From contig JBKCHO010000113.1 in the NCBI GenBank assembly GCA_046302815.1, positions 1 to 31,613 on the forward strand: a stretch of 31,613 nucleotides of DNA, in the 5' to 3' direction. Source of the DNA: JALRAP01 sp046302815 (lineage in GTDB: Bacteria > Bacteroidota > Bacteroidia > AKYH767-A > OLB10). Shown here piece after piece: positions 15,264 to 22,816 of the stretch. Positions within the stretch are counted from its first letter, which is position 1. Every line of letters begins with the position of its first letter. The notes under the pieces were generated by a model. The model did not search any database. It was not told the DNA's origin and saw only the letters and a list, made by a program, of their open reading frames with translations. The position numbers and the translations under genes were made by a program.

Positions 15264-16475
15264 CTATGGTTGAATATCGAAATAGAAGCGACTTCCTTTG
15301 CCTGGTGCTGAATCAACCCGAAGTTCAATCCCCTCCGCTTCCAATAACTTGCGCACCTTGGCCAATCCCAAGCCATGGCTTCTCCGACCGAATCGATCCT
15401 TATGGATGTTTGTTTGGAACATTTGATGTAGCGAATTCAAGCGCTCTTGATCCATGCCCTTTCCATTGTCAACCACCTCCAATCGAACCATGCCATCAAC
15501 AGATTGCGCTGTTATTTGTATGAGCAGATCCCCGTTGTCGTTATGACGGAAGGCGTTTTCCAAAAGATTCATAAGTACTATTTGCAAAACCGGCTTTTTG
15601 AAACGGATCTCATCCACATCTGATCGAACCTCGTATTTGGCTTGCAATGAATCCAACGACAAGGCGCAAATCCCGGTCAGAAAAGGCCTCAATGCAATCT
15701 TCTCGGCCTCTGCAGATGAGTGTTCGCCCAATCGGTAATAATCCAAAACCGAACCAATCATTTCTTGCAACTTGTTGCCTGTGGATCGAATCATTTCAAT
15801 GGACTCATGTACCCTTGGGTGAGCCTCACTGGGCATTTTCTCCTGAATGAGTTCGGCCAACTGTTGGATGCCAATCAACGGAGACTTTATATCATGTGAA
15901 AGCGTCAGCGCGAATTGATGTAACTCCTCGGTTTTTTGCAGCAACTTGTCAGAAACGGCTTGAATCTCCTTGTTGCGTAAGCGTAATTCCAATAGCCGCA
16001 TCACCTGAGCGGCGAGTGCTTGAAGCGTAGACTCCTGCTCCGGACTGAGAGGAAGACGGGGGCGATTGTCTATGATGCACAAAGTACCCAAGGCGTAACC
16101 ATCCGAATCCACTAGGGGGACTCCGGTATAAAAGCGAATATCCAACGGACCGGTTACCGATATCATTTTTGCAAAACGAAGATCCTGCGTCGCATCAGTT
16201 ACAGAAAGAACATTTTGCGGGTCTTGTATAGCGTGTGCACAAAAAGAGGCCTCAATGGGCGTTTCCCTTTCTTTCAGTCCGAAAGCCGACTTAAACCACT
16301 GCCTATCGGTATCCACCAAGCTAATTAACGCTATTGGGGTTTGGCAAATGGCAGAGGCAATACGGGTTATGTTATCGAAATCTTCCTCGGGTAACGAATC
16401 TAGGATGTCATATTCCTTTAACCTCCGTAACCGCTCCGGATCCTTGTGCACCGGTCTGTTATCTTGTTCGTTCAA
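15264..16475 (-). CDS. GAF-domain sensor histidine kinase (orphan)
   Basis: In this 403-residue protein, residues about 30-165 form a GAF domain of the type that opens many bacterial kinases (LRRLKEYDILDSLPEEDFDN, then LISLVDTDRQWFKS, SFCAHAI and GTLCIIDNRPR). A coiled linker follows (about 160-190). The HisKA box LSHDIKSPL has phospho-acceptor H194, and the HATPase domain has an N-box (LMNLLENAFRHND), G1 (VVDNGKGM) and G2 (HGLGLAKVRKLLEAEG). All kinase boxes look intact. There is no membrane span, so it senses a cytoplasmic signal. No response regulator is adjacent, so the partner is elsewhere. The start is a TTG at 16475, as no in-frame ATG lies upstream near it; a GTG at 16451 is an alternative. 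Confidence 0.92.
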   Translation of the reverse strand: MNEQDNRPVHKDPERLRRLKEYDILDSLPEEDFDNITRIASAICQTPIALISLVDTDRQWFKSAFGLKERETPIEASFCAHAIQDPQNVLSVTDATQDLRFAKMISVTGPLDIRFYTGVPLVDSDGYALGTLCIIDNRPRLPLSPEQESTLQALAAQVMRLLELRLRNKEIQAVSDKLLQKTEELHQFALTLSHDIKSPLIGIQQLAELIQEKMPSEAHPRVHESIEMIRSTGNKLQEMIGSVLDYYRLGEHSSAEAEKIALRPFLTGICALSLDSLQAKYEVRSDVDEIRFKKPVLQIVLMNLLENAFRHNDNGDLLIQITAQSVDGMVRLEVVDNGKGMDQERLNSLHQMFQTNIHKDRFGRRSHGLGLAKVRKLLEAEGIELRVDSAPGKGSRFYFDIQP

Positions 16476-16577
16476 TTGGAATGGTTTGTTAAATGTTAAT
16501 TAGGTCTTGTGCATCCAATCGCATCGCCAAAATACTACAAAATATAGTGAATTCGAACCCACAAGTCAATTCCTAAA

Positions 16578-16585
16578 TACCTTTG
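16578..16585 (+). promoter_or_regulatory. -7 promoter box of the thioredoxin-like gene
   Basis: TACCTTTG is an exact TAnnTTTG match that ends 7 nt before the ATG at 16593, implying a leader of only a few bases. A -33 TTG at the right distance is not seen. Confidence 0.5.
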
Positions 16586-16592
16586 TAAATCT

Positions 16593-17189
16593 ATGATAAC
16601 CAAGTTAAGCCCAGAAAAATACAAGTCGTTTTTTGAAAAAGCGGTCACCTACAAGACCTACTTGGATGATTTTGTGAATCGTATGAGCCATTCCCGCGAC
16701 GATGGCTACGACACCTATTTGCCACTGAATTGGCAGCGCACAACCCGTTTAGATAAAACATTCCAACCCTCTACGGATGCTACTGAACAGATTTTGCGCC
16801 TCGAAAGGCCAGTGATGTGGCTTCTCATAGCCGAACATTGGTGTGGCGATGTTTCACAATCTATTCCTGTAATAGCTCGATTAGCCGCCATTTCCAATAA
16901 TCATATCGAGTTAAGAATCGCTTATCGCGATGCCAATCCTGAATTGATGGACGCCCACCTTACCGATGGGGAAAGCAGATCCATACCGAAGTTAATTCAG
17001 CTGGATTCGGACTTCAAGATTACAGGCGAGTGGGGTCCTCGACCCCAAAGTGCTCAAGCTTTGGTGAAGCAACTCAAGTCTGATCCAGCTACGGCGGATT
17101 CTTATGCAGAGGCGCTTCATAAGTGGTATGCCAACGACAAGCAACTTGCTTTACAAAATGAACTTTTAAACCTCTTATCGAGGGCCTGA
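16593..17189 (+). CDS. Thioredoxin-like protein with a single active-site cysteine
   Basis: This 198-residue cytoplasmic protein has no signal peptide. Residues about 70-170 have the thioredoxin layout: VMWLLIAEHWCGDVSQSIPV (74-93), a strand HIELRIAYRD, and the cis-proline loop SIPKLIQL with P132. The active site is WCGDV rather than WCxxC. C84 is kept and the resolving cysteine is replaced by V87, as in the thioredoxin-like proteins of the PF14595 type. That rules out a classical dithiol reductase cycle. A peroxidase, glutathione-linked or structural role is possible. The N-terminal 65 residues are helical and specific to this family. It has its own near-leaderless promoter and sits 88 nt upstream of the LutB-like gene, which has a separate promoter. 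Confidence 0.85.
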   Translation: MITKLSPEKYKSFFEKAVTYKTYLDDFVNRMSHSRDDGYDTYLPLNWQRTTRLDKTFQPSTDATEQILRLERPVMWLLIAEHWCGDVSQSIPVIARLAAISNNHIELRIAYRDANPELMDAHLTDGESRSIPKLIQLDSDFKITGEWGPRPQSAQALVKQLKSDPATADSYAEALHKWYANDKQLALQNELLNLLSRA

Positions 17190-17243
17190 TTGGCATCAAG
17201 CATTGTTGAAATGTATGTTAAAACTTAACTGAACCTTATCGGC

Positions 17244-17272
17244 TTGGTGCTCAATCGCCTTGGGTAACTTTG
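17244..17272 (+). promoter_or_regulatory. Promoter of the LutB-like gene
   Basis: TTG (17244-17246) and TAACTTTG (17265-17272) are 18 nt apart, an exact Bacteroidota -33/-7 arrangement. The -7 box ends 5 nt before the ATG at 17278, so the expected transcription start is at or next to the start codon. This also shows that the TTG at 17260, which is in frame, lies inside the promoter and is not the translation start. Confidence 0.65.
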
Positions 17273-17277
17273 TGTCA

Positions 17278-18663
17278 ATGGCCGAAACCGCTTTCTACGA
17301 GTCTTTTCTGAAAGAAACCGCATCCCGTATCAACGATGTGGAGTTGCATGGCCACATCGACCATGCCCGCAATAACTACCGTAGGGCTTTCGGCGAGTCG
17401 CTCACCCAGTTCACCGACCTTGAGTCGGCTCGACGCCGGGCTGCCCATATCAGATGGAAGGCCATCAATGATCTGGAGAAGTATTTGATTCAATTCGAAT
17501 CCACTTTCATCAAATCAGGTGGCAAGGTCATTTGGGCCCGCGATGCGGCCGAAGCTTGCGCGGAGATAAATGCCATTATACAAAAAGCCGAAGCCAAAAC
17601 AGTTGTCAAATCCAAGTCGCTTACCGCGGATGAAATCGGATTGGGCGATGCGCTGAGGTCGGCAGGTGTGGAATGGACCGAGACCGACCTTGGTCAGTTC
17701 ATCCTACAATTGGCCAACGAAGAGCCTTCACACATGGTGATGCCCGCCTTGCACAAAAGTCCCGAAGAGGTGCGCTATCTGTTCAGCAAGGCAGGTATAC
17801 CATCCGATTCGGCAAGCGCCATCGAGCTGTCGTTGCGTGCGGCAGACCATATCCGAGGTAAATACCTATCACCCGATGTGGGCATAACAGGAGCAAACTT
17901 CCTTCTGGCCGACGAGGGTGCCGTGGCCATAACCGAAAACGAAGGAAATGTGATGCTAGCCGCATCCAGATCGAAAATACATATTGTGTTGGCTGGCATC
18001 GACAAGATATTGCCCTCCGTCAAGGATCTTCAAACCATGTGGCCGCTATTGGCAACCTATGGGACCGGACAGAAAATCACATCATATAATTCCATTTTGT
18101 GGGGACCTAGAAAAGCGGATGAAACCGATGGTCCTAACCAAATGTATATAGTGCTCATCGATAACGGTCGAACTGAAGTCATGGCCGATGAAATTCAGCG
18201 GGGAGTCATGTCCTGCATCCGCTGCGGCGCCTGCCAGTATGCCGATCCCATCTATTCGGTTATCGGCGGGCAAGCATATCATTCTACGCGTATGGGGCCA
18301 CCGGCAACGGTCGTTGAGCCTGTAATCAACGGAATGAAAACCCATGGATTTTTCAGCGATCTTTCCACTTTGAGTGGCGCAGATTCAGAGAACTGTCCTG
18401 TCAACATCAATTTCAACAAACTACTTCTCGACAATAGGAGGAAAAAGGCGGAACAGGAACCGGCATTTTCTCAAGAAAGAATTTTCTTCACCCTTTGGAA
18501 AAACGCCATGGTGAAACGCGATAGCCCCAAATGGAAAACATGGAAGCCAAGAAGGTATTTTTTGGATGAACTTTTTTTCAAATCCATATCAGGACTCCGC
18601 TCCATGCAAGAGCCAGCGAAGGAATCTTTCAATGAAATTTGGAAGAAGCGCTTTCCGGCTTAA
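17278..18663 (+). CDS. LutB/LldF-like lactate-utilisation iron-sulfur protein, one cluster degenerate
   Basis: The protein (461 residues, start chosen from the promoter position) has the full LutB layout: an N-terminal LUD domain (about 60-300; GITGANFLLADEGAVAITEN and NEGNVMLAASRSKIHIVLAG are diagnostic), then a ferredoxin-like region and a helical tail. LutB works with LutA and LutC to oxidise L-lactate to pyruvate. Neither partner is nearby here. The first Fe-S motif is C313-x2-C316-x2-C319-x3-D323-P, with the fourth Cys replaced by Asp. The second has S366, D369 and C373-P in place of C-x2-C-x3-CP. The four remaining cysteines are those that bind one cluster, and the four lost positions belong to the other. 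The protein therefore probably holds one [4Fe-4S] cluster. The stop overlaps the convergent gene by 4 nt. Confidence 0.9.
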   Translation: MAETAFYESFLKETASRINDVELHGHIDHARNNYRRAFGESLTQFTDLESARRRAAHIRWKAINDLEKYLIQFESTFIKSGGKVIWARDAAEACAEINAIIQKAEAKTVVKSKSLTADEIGLGDALRSAGVEWTETDLGQFILQLANEEPSHMVMPALHKSPEEVRYLFSKAGIPSDSASAIELSLRAADHIRGKYLSPDVGITGANFLLADEGAVAITENEGNVMLAASRSKIHIVLAGIDKILPSVKDLQTMWPLLATYGTGQKITSYNSILWGPRKADETDGPNQMYIVLIDNGRTEVMADEIQRGVMSCIRCGACQYADPIYSVIGGQAYHSTRMGPPATVVEPVINGMKTHGFFSDLSTLSGADSENCPVNINFNKLLLDNRRKKAEQEPAFSQERIFFTLWKNAMVKRDSPKWKTWKPRRYFLDELFFKSISGLRSMQEPAKESFNEIWKKRFPA

Positions 18664-19898
18664 TGGCTCTTAACAAAGATTGCGCGGTTGGTCGGTCCTG
18701 AAAAATAGGACACAACCACATGATAGTTTCCAATCGGTAATTCGGCAACTCGAATGTTCATGGACTCCGAGTTCGATTCAAATGCTTGCCGAGCAACAAC
18801 CCGCCCTTGCATGTCTATTACCGAAACAACTCCTGGTCCATCGGCGGTGTTTTTAATATGAATCCAGTCTGTCGCAGGATTAGGAAATACAGCGATGTAA
18901 GATGTGTGCATGGGTTCGTTTATTGATGTCAGTAACACCGGATCAATCCGAACCAAGCCACCGATTTGGGTGCCAGCCCAAACAATTCCTTGGGGATCTA
19001 CATGGATGCATTGCACAAATACATCGGGCATCAGACTGTTGGATGGATGGTAGTTTTGAAAAATCAAACCGCTTTTGCGGATGATGCCTGCATCGCTGCT
19101 ACCTATCCAAAGTTCATTCGTAAGGGTAGAGTGCCGAACGCTCGTGGTGCTGTTGGAAGCAATTCCAGATGACAAAGTCGAAAAGGTTAGGAATTGAATG
19201 CCTCCGATGTAGGCACTTATGCCATTTGCTGGAGTAGCAATCCATGGCGTTCCAACATTATCTTCTGTTATACTCAAAATAGAGTTGTCGGGGATATTTG
19301 AATTTGCAATTGTGAAATGCTGCCAATTGCTGTTCGTAAAGATACCCATGCCACCATTGATCGTTCCAACGAAAGTGGAATTGGCATTGTGATGCAATGC
19401 GCTGATGTTGATGGATTGTAATGGCGTGTTGGATTGGTTATAGATAGTCCATCCTATCCCATCAAATACACCTAATCCTCCAATGGTACCTACCCACAAA
19501 TTACCAGTGCTGTCCTTGGAAAGAGATCGAACAAAATCATCCGGAAGCTGAGAGTTGGATGTGTTGTAAGTCGTCCAATTCAATCCATCAAAACGACCCA
19601 AGCCGCCATTGAATGTCCCTACCCAGATGTAGTTTGAGTCAACTGCAAGGCTTCTGATGGAATTATCGGGGATGGAAGAGTTAAAGGTGTTGTAAATGTT
19701 CCAATTGGTGCCATCATACGATGCCAAACCATAATCTGTACCGATCCATTTCAATCCGTTTGGAGCGGAAGCTACACATCGAACAGAGTTTTCTGGAAGC
19801 GGCGAGTTTGTTGCATTGAAAACAGTGAAGGCTTGTTGTGCCTTGCTACCTATGGCAAAGGAGAGAATCAGTATGAAAGGAATGGAGAATCGTATCAT
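18660..19898 (-). CDS. Reg_prop-type beta-propeller protein with T9SS sorting domain
   Basis: The protein is 412 residues with a signal peptide (MIRFSIPFILILSFAIGSKAQ). At least six repeats of about 45 residues follow, with a repeating plan: a (L/I)PDxxVRSL-like start, then LWVGTxxGGLGxFDG and WTxYNxxNS (for example SIRSLAVDSNYIWVGTFNGG). These match two-component-regulator propeller repeats, here without any kinase or membrane part, so it is a free secreted propeller. The C-terminus (from about 330) is a T9SS type A domain (AVFPNPATDWIHI, then VSVIDMQGRVVAR and LPIGNYHVVV). Its ATG overlaps the stop of the upstream lysyl oxidase gene (ATGA), so the two proteins are made together and exported by the same route. 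It may bind or present the oxidase or its target, which is inference. Confidence 0.9.
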   Translation of the reverse strand: MIRFSIPFILILSFAIGSKAQQAFTVFNATNSPLPENSVRCVASAPNGLKWIGTDYGLASYDGTNWNIYNTFNSSIPDNSIRSLAVDSNYIWVGTFNGGLGRFDGLNWTTYNTSNSQLPDDFVRSLSKDSTGNLWVGTIGGLGVFDGIGWTIYNQSNTPLQSINISALHHNANSTFVGTINGGMGIFTNSNWQHFTIANSNIPDNSILSITEDNVGTPWIATPANGISAYIGGIQFLTFSTLSSGIASNSTTSVRHSTLTNELWIGSSDAGIIRKSGLIFQNYHPSNSLMPDVFVQCIHVDPQGIVWAGTQIGGLVRIDPVLLTSINEPMHTSYIAVFPNPATDWIHIKNTADGPGVVSVIDMQGRVVARQAFESNSESMNIRVAELPIGNYHVVVSYFSGPTNRAIFVKSH

Positions 19899-22738
19899 TC
19901 CACAACCAATCTTAAGATTTTATTATGATCATCAGCACGAACTTCAACCAAATATATTCCCGCGGCAAGCGAGCTCAGATCTAATTCTACCTCATTGCCA
20001 AGTCCTAGTTCGATTTCGTGCTGCAATCGGGTTTTCCCAATCGCGTCGACAATGGTTAACGAAGCGGCTTTATTGGCGCCCTTCATAATGGTCAAATAAG
20101 TTTTGCCGAAAGCTGGGTTGGGCGAAATATTGGCATCAAAAGGAAGTATGGACTCCATATTTCGGCATGTCATCGAAACCGGAAAGTAGGCGGTGCCTTT
20201 GCTCCCACAACTGTTTTTAGCCACACAAGTAACATTGCCCGCACTGGAACCGAAATGGATGGTGGAAGCCGTTGTACCCTGCCCCGATGCGATTACTGCT
20301 CCACTAGGCCCCGTCCATTTATAATTAGTAGCACCATAAGAGCTGCTGGCGGTATAGGCCACGCTTTGTTGTCCTGCACAAACAGAAGATGTTCCGCTGA
20401 TAATGGGTTTTGCAGGTGCAGCGGAAATGGTAGCGCACCTGGCAGTACTGTTCATGCATCCGTTGTTTGATGTCACACACAATTGCCCTGATTTAAATCC
20501 GGACGCAGTGGAGAAGACAATGCTATTGGTGCCTTGTCCGGATGTGATGGTCAGGCCGGATGGAGGAGTCCACTGATAGGATACGGCATAGCTTACAGGG
20601 TTAACAGATACGGCACCATTGGTTGTTACACAATGGCCGTTGACCTCACCAATAATCGGTGTAGGTTGTATGGCTGTGTGCTTGGTAACTGTTTTACATC
20701 TCGGAGTGGATATGCATGAGCCTTTTTGAGAAGCAACACAGATTTGTCCAGTTGTATAGGACGAGGAGAAGTTTACCATGATGGAATGCGTTCCTTGTCC
20801 GGATACAATGGAAGCGCCCGGAGGAACGGTCCAGTTGTAACTGTTTACATTCGGGTTGTTGGTCACATGGTAATTGAGGGTTGTTCCAACACATGCCAAG
20901 GCAGGACCATTCAAAGGATAAGGCGACAAAGGCGTTGGACTAACTTCTACTTGAACGGAATCAGTGCCGGTGCATCCATTGGTTGGATTTGTCACCAATA
21001 CGGAGTATTGAGTTGATGCCGTAGGTGCCACTGCTGGCGAAACGGTATTCGTTGAAAATCCAACGGGATTCGAACTCCACGAATACTGCAAAGTTGCAGG
21101 CACCAAATTGTTTAATGTAAGTGTCCATGAGGTGATGTTGCCAATATCATTTGCTGCGGCATCAACAACACGCAACAACCAGGTGCCATTGGCATTTCCG
21201 GTGAAATTGGAAATGTTTCCATCGGGAATGTAGCTTCCGTTAAAGGGAGCCGAGCCGGATCCAACAGGCGTGGAGGCCGACATGCTGAAAACAGTGTTAG
21301 TGAAATGGTCGCCACTGCCACCTCGACGGTTGCTTAGGGTGATGGAGGTACCAGAAGGTGAAATGAGATATGCTACCAAGTCTCCGACATAGGGATGTGT
21401 GATATTAATCTTTGCTGAGACAACCACACCATTCGACATGGTTGTTGGATTGATGCCACTCACCGTGATAGGAGATGATACGCCGGTAGAATTGTTGTCG
21501 GGGATGGCAAATGAACTATTGTTGCTGAAAATGGCCTGCGCTGTTGTAGTCGGTGGCGAACTGATGCTTACACCTAGGTTAACGCTTTCTCCAGAGCAGA
21601 TGGATGAATCGGAAACAATGGCCTCAACGGGTATTTGATACGCTGTTACATTCACAGGTTGGGAAGAAACAGGGCAATTCGAGCCAGGGTTGGCAGTTAC
21701 AGAATAGCTCCCAGATTGAGATACTTGAATGGACTGTGTAGTTGCTCCATTGGACCACAAGTAAGATGTGGCAGCAGAGGAGGTAAGGGTTACCGTGCCA
21801 CCGGAACAGATGGTGGTACTTCCTGAAGGTGTAATAGTGGGCGCGATTCCTCCCGATTGTTGTGTCAAGGTATACGGCACAACGATAACATTGTTATCTT
21901 CTCGCTCTTCAAGGAAATAGTTGAAGGGATCAAGCTCCACTACGATTTGATAGGGTCCATTGCAGGTACCTGGCGGAATCGTGATATACATGCCATCCAA
22001 CGATTGGTAATAAATATCGGTGTAGCCCGAAGAAATACCTTGTACGGTTTGAGAGCAATTGTAGGATCCTCCTCCCAAGCCGTAATTAGGAAAATTCCCA
22101 TTAAGCAGAGTGTTTCCAAGTGAATCAACGCAATGTCCAGGATAAGTCGAACAGGAGCCATAATCCATCAGGCAGAAGGCCAGCTTGGCGCCGTTACCTA
22201 CAATCGGCCAATTGAGCGGATTCGGATCCGAAGTTTGCGTGCGTAAAGTAAACACGCCCCAATTGTCAACATGCATGTGACCATGGGTGGGATGAAAGGT
22301 CATCGAGCCGGCATCCCTATCATAATAAGTCATGGTGTTGCCGTTCTTGTGATACACACGCTGCTTGATGAGTTGTCGAGGTGGTAATCCTGTGTTTGGA
22401 CAAGTAGAGGGAGGCGCTCCAGTAAGAGTATCGGTACCACAGATGTAAATATTGGTGGTGCGAATCTCCAATGGCCCATGTCCGATATTTGGAGTCGATA
22501 CCGAAATGCGCAGCCGTCCATTGTTTGATCCGTTGCCCGATTGGGAATACTCGATAATGCCACTGGAGCCTGAAACCAATAGGGGAGGCCTGGCTGCAAT
22601 GATATCTGGCAACAGGTCACAATTCGTTGAGCCTGGGGTTTCACATTGGCAGCCCGAGGCGTTAGTGGTGGTGCATTGCGCAAAGGCGGACAACTCAGCC
22701 AATACGGCTAAGAAGAGCATGGAAATCAGCTTTTTCAT
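19895..22738 (-). CDS. Secreted multidomain lysyl oxidase with P-domain, PKD/Ig-like repeats and T9SS sorting domain
   Basis: The protein is 947 residues with a signal peptide 1-20. Residues about 41-292 are a lysyl oxidase catalytic domain. The copper motif is H149-P-T-H152-G-H154-M-H156, matching WHxCHxHYH of animal LOX. K185 (AKLAFCLMD) and Y243 (TDIYYQSLDG) match the Lys and Tyr that form the lysyl tyrosylquinone cofactor. The DIYY...PPGTCNGPYQI and EEREDNNVI segments match the end of the family domain. Then come an Ig-like domain (298-368), a proprotein-convertase P-domain (about 402-545), an Ig-like unit (549-600), three PKD-like repeats each containing SGQGT (646, 733 and 818), and a T9SS domain (868-947). 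It should oxidise amines such as lysine side chains on the cell surface or outside. Its stop overlaps the next gene by 4 nt. Confidence 0.93.
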   Translation of the reverse strand: MKKLISMLFLAVLAELSAFAQCTTTNASGCQCETPGSTNCDLLPDIIAARPPLLVSGSSGIIEYSQSGNGSNNGRLRISVSTPNIGHGPLEIRTTNIYICGTDTLTGAPPSTCPNTGLPPRQLIKQRVYHKNGNTMTYYDRDAGSMTFHPTHGHMHVDNWGVFTLRTQTSDPNPLNWPIVGNGAKLAFCLMDYGSCSTYPGHCVDSLGNTLLNGNFPNYGLGGGSYNCSQTVQGISSGYTDIYYQSLDGMYITIPPGTCNGPYQIVVELDPFNYFLEEREDNNVIVVPYTLTQQSGGIAPTITPSGSTTICSGGTVTLTSSAATSYLWSNGATTQSIQVSQSGSYSVTANPGSNCPVSSQPVNVTAYQIPVEAIVSDSSICSGESVNLGVSISSPPTTTAQAIFSNNSSFAIPDNNSTGVSSPITVSGINPTTMSNGVVVSAKINITHPYVGDLVAYLISPSGTSITLSNRRGGSGDHFTNTVFSMSASTPVGSGSAPFNGSYIPDGNISNFTGNANGTWLLRVVDAAANDIGNITSWTLTLNNLVPATLQYSWSSNPVGFSTNTVSPAVAPTASTQYSVLVTNPTNGCTGTDSVQVEVSPTPLSPYPLNGPALACVGTTLNYHVTNNPNVNSYNWTVPPGASIVSGQGTHSIMVNFSSSYTTGQICVASQKGSCISTPRCKTVTKHTAIQPTPIIGEVNGHCVTTNGAVSVNPVSYAVSYQWTPPSGLTITSGQGTNSIVFSTASGFKSGQLCVTSNNGCMNSTARCATISAAPAKPIISGTSSVCAGQQSVAYTASSSYGATNYKWTGPSGAVIASGQGTTASTIHFGSSAGNVTCVAKNSCGSKGTAYFPVSMTCRNMESILPFDANISPNPAFGKTYLTIMKGANKAASLTIVDAIGKTRLQHEIELGLGNEVELDLSSLAAGIYLVEVRADDHNKILRLVVE

Positions 22739-22816
22739 TCGAACAACGGGGGTTTGCTTGCTAAAGATGTGTGAATGGTAAACCTACAAAAGTTTCGCCA
22801 TCCCCACAAGGGCAAC

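Noticed and set aside
17260..17277. TTG at 17260 as start of the LutB-like gene.
   Set aside because: It lies inside the -33/-7 promoter (17244-17272), so it cannot be in the transcript; the ATG at 17278 follows directly.
21857..22123. Open frames on the plus strand across the lysyl oxidase gene.
   Set aside because: The minus-strand product has clear catalytic and sorting domains; the antisense frames show only biased composition.
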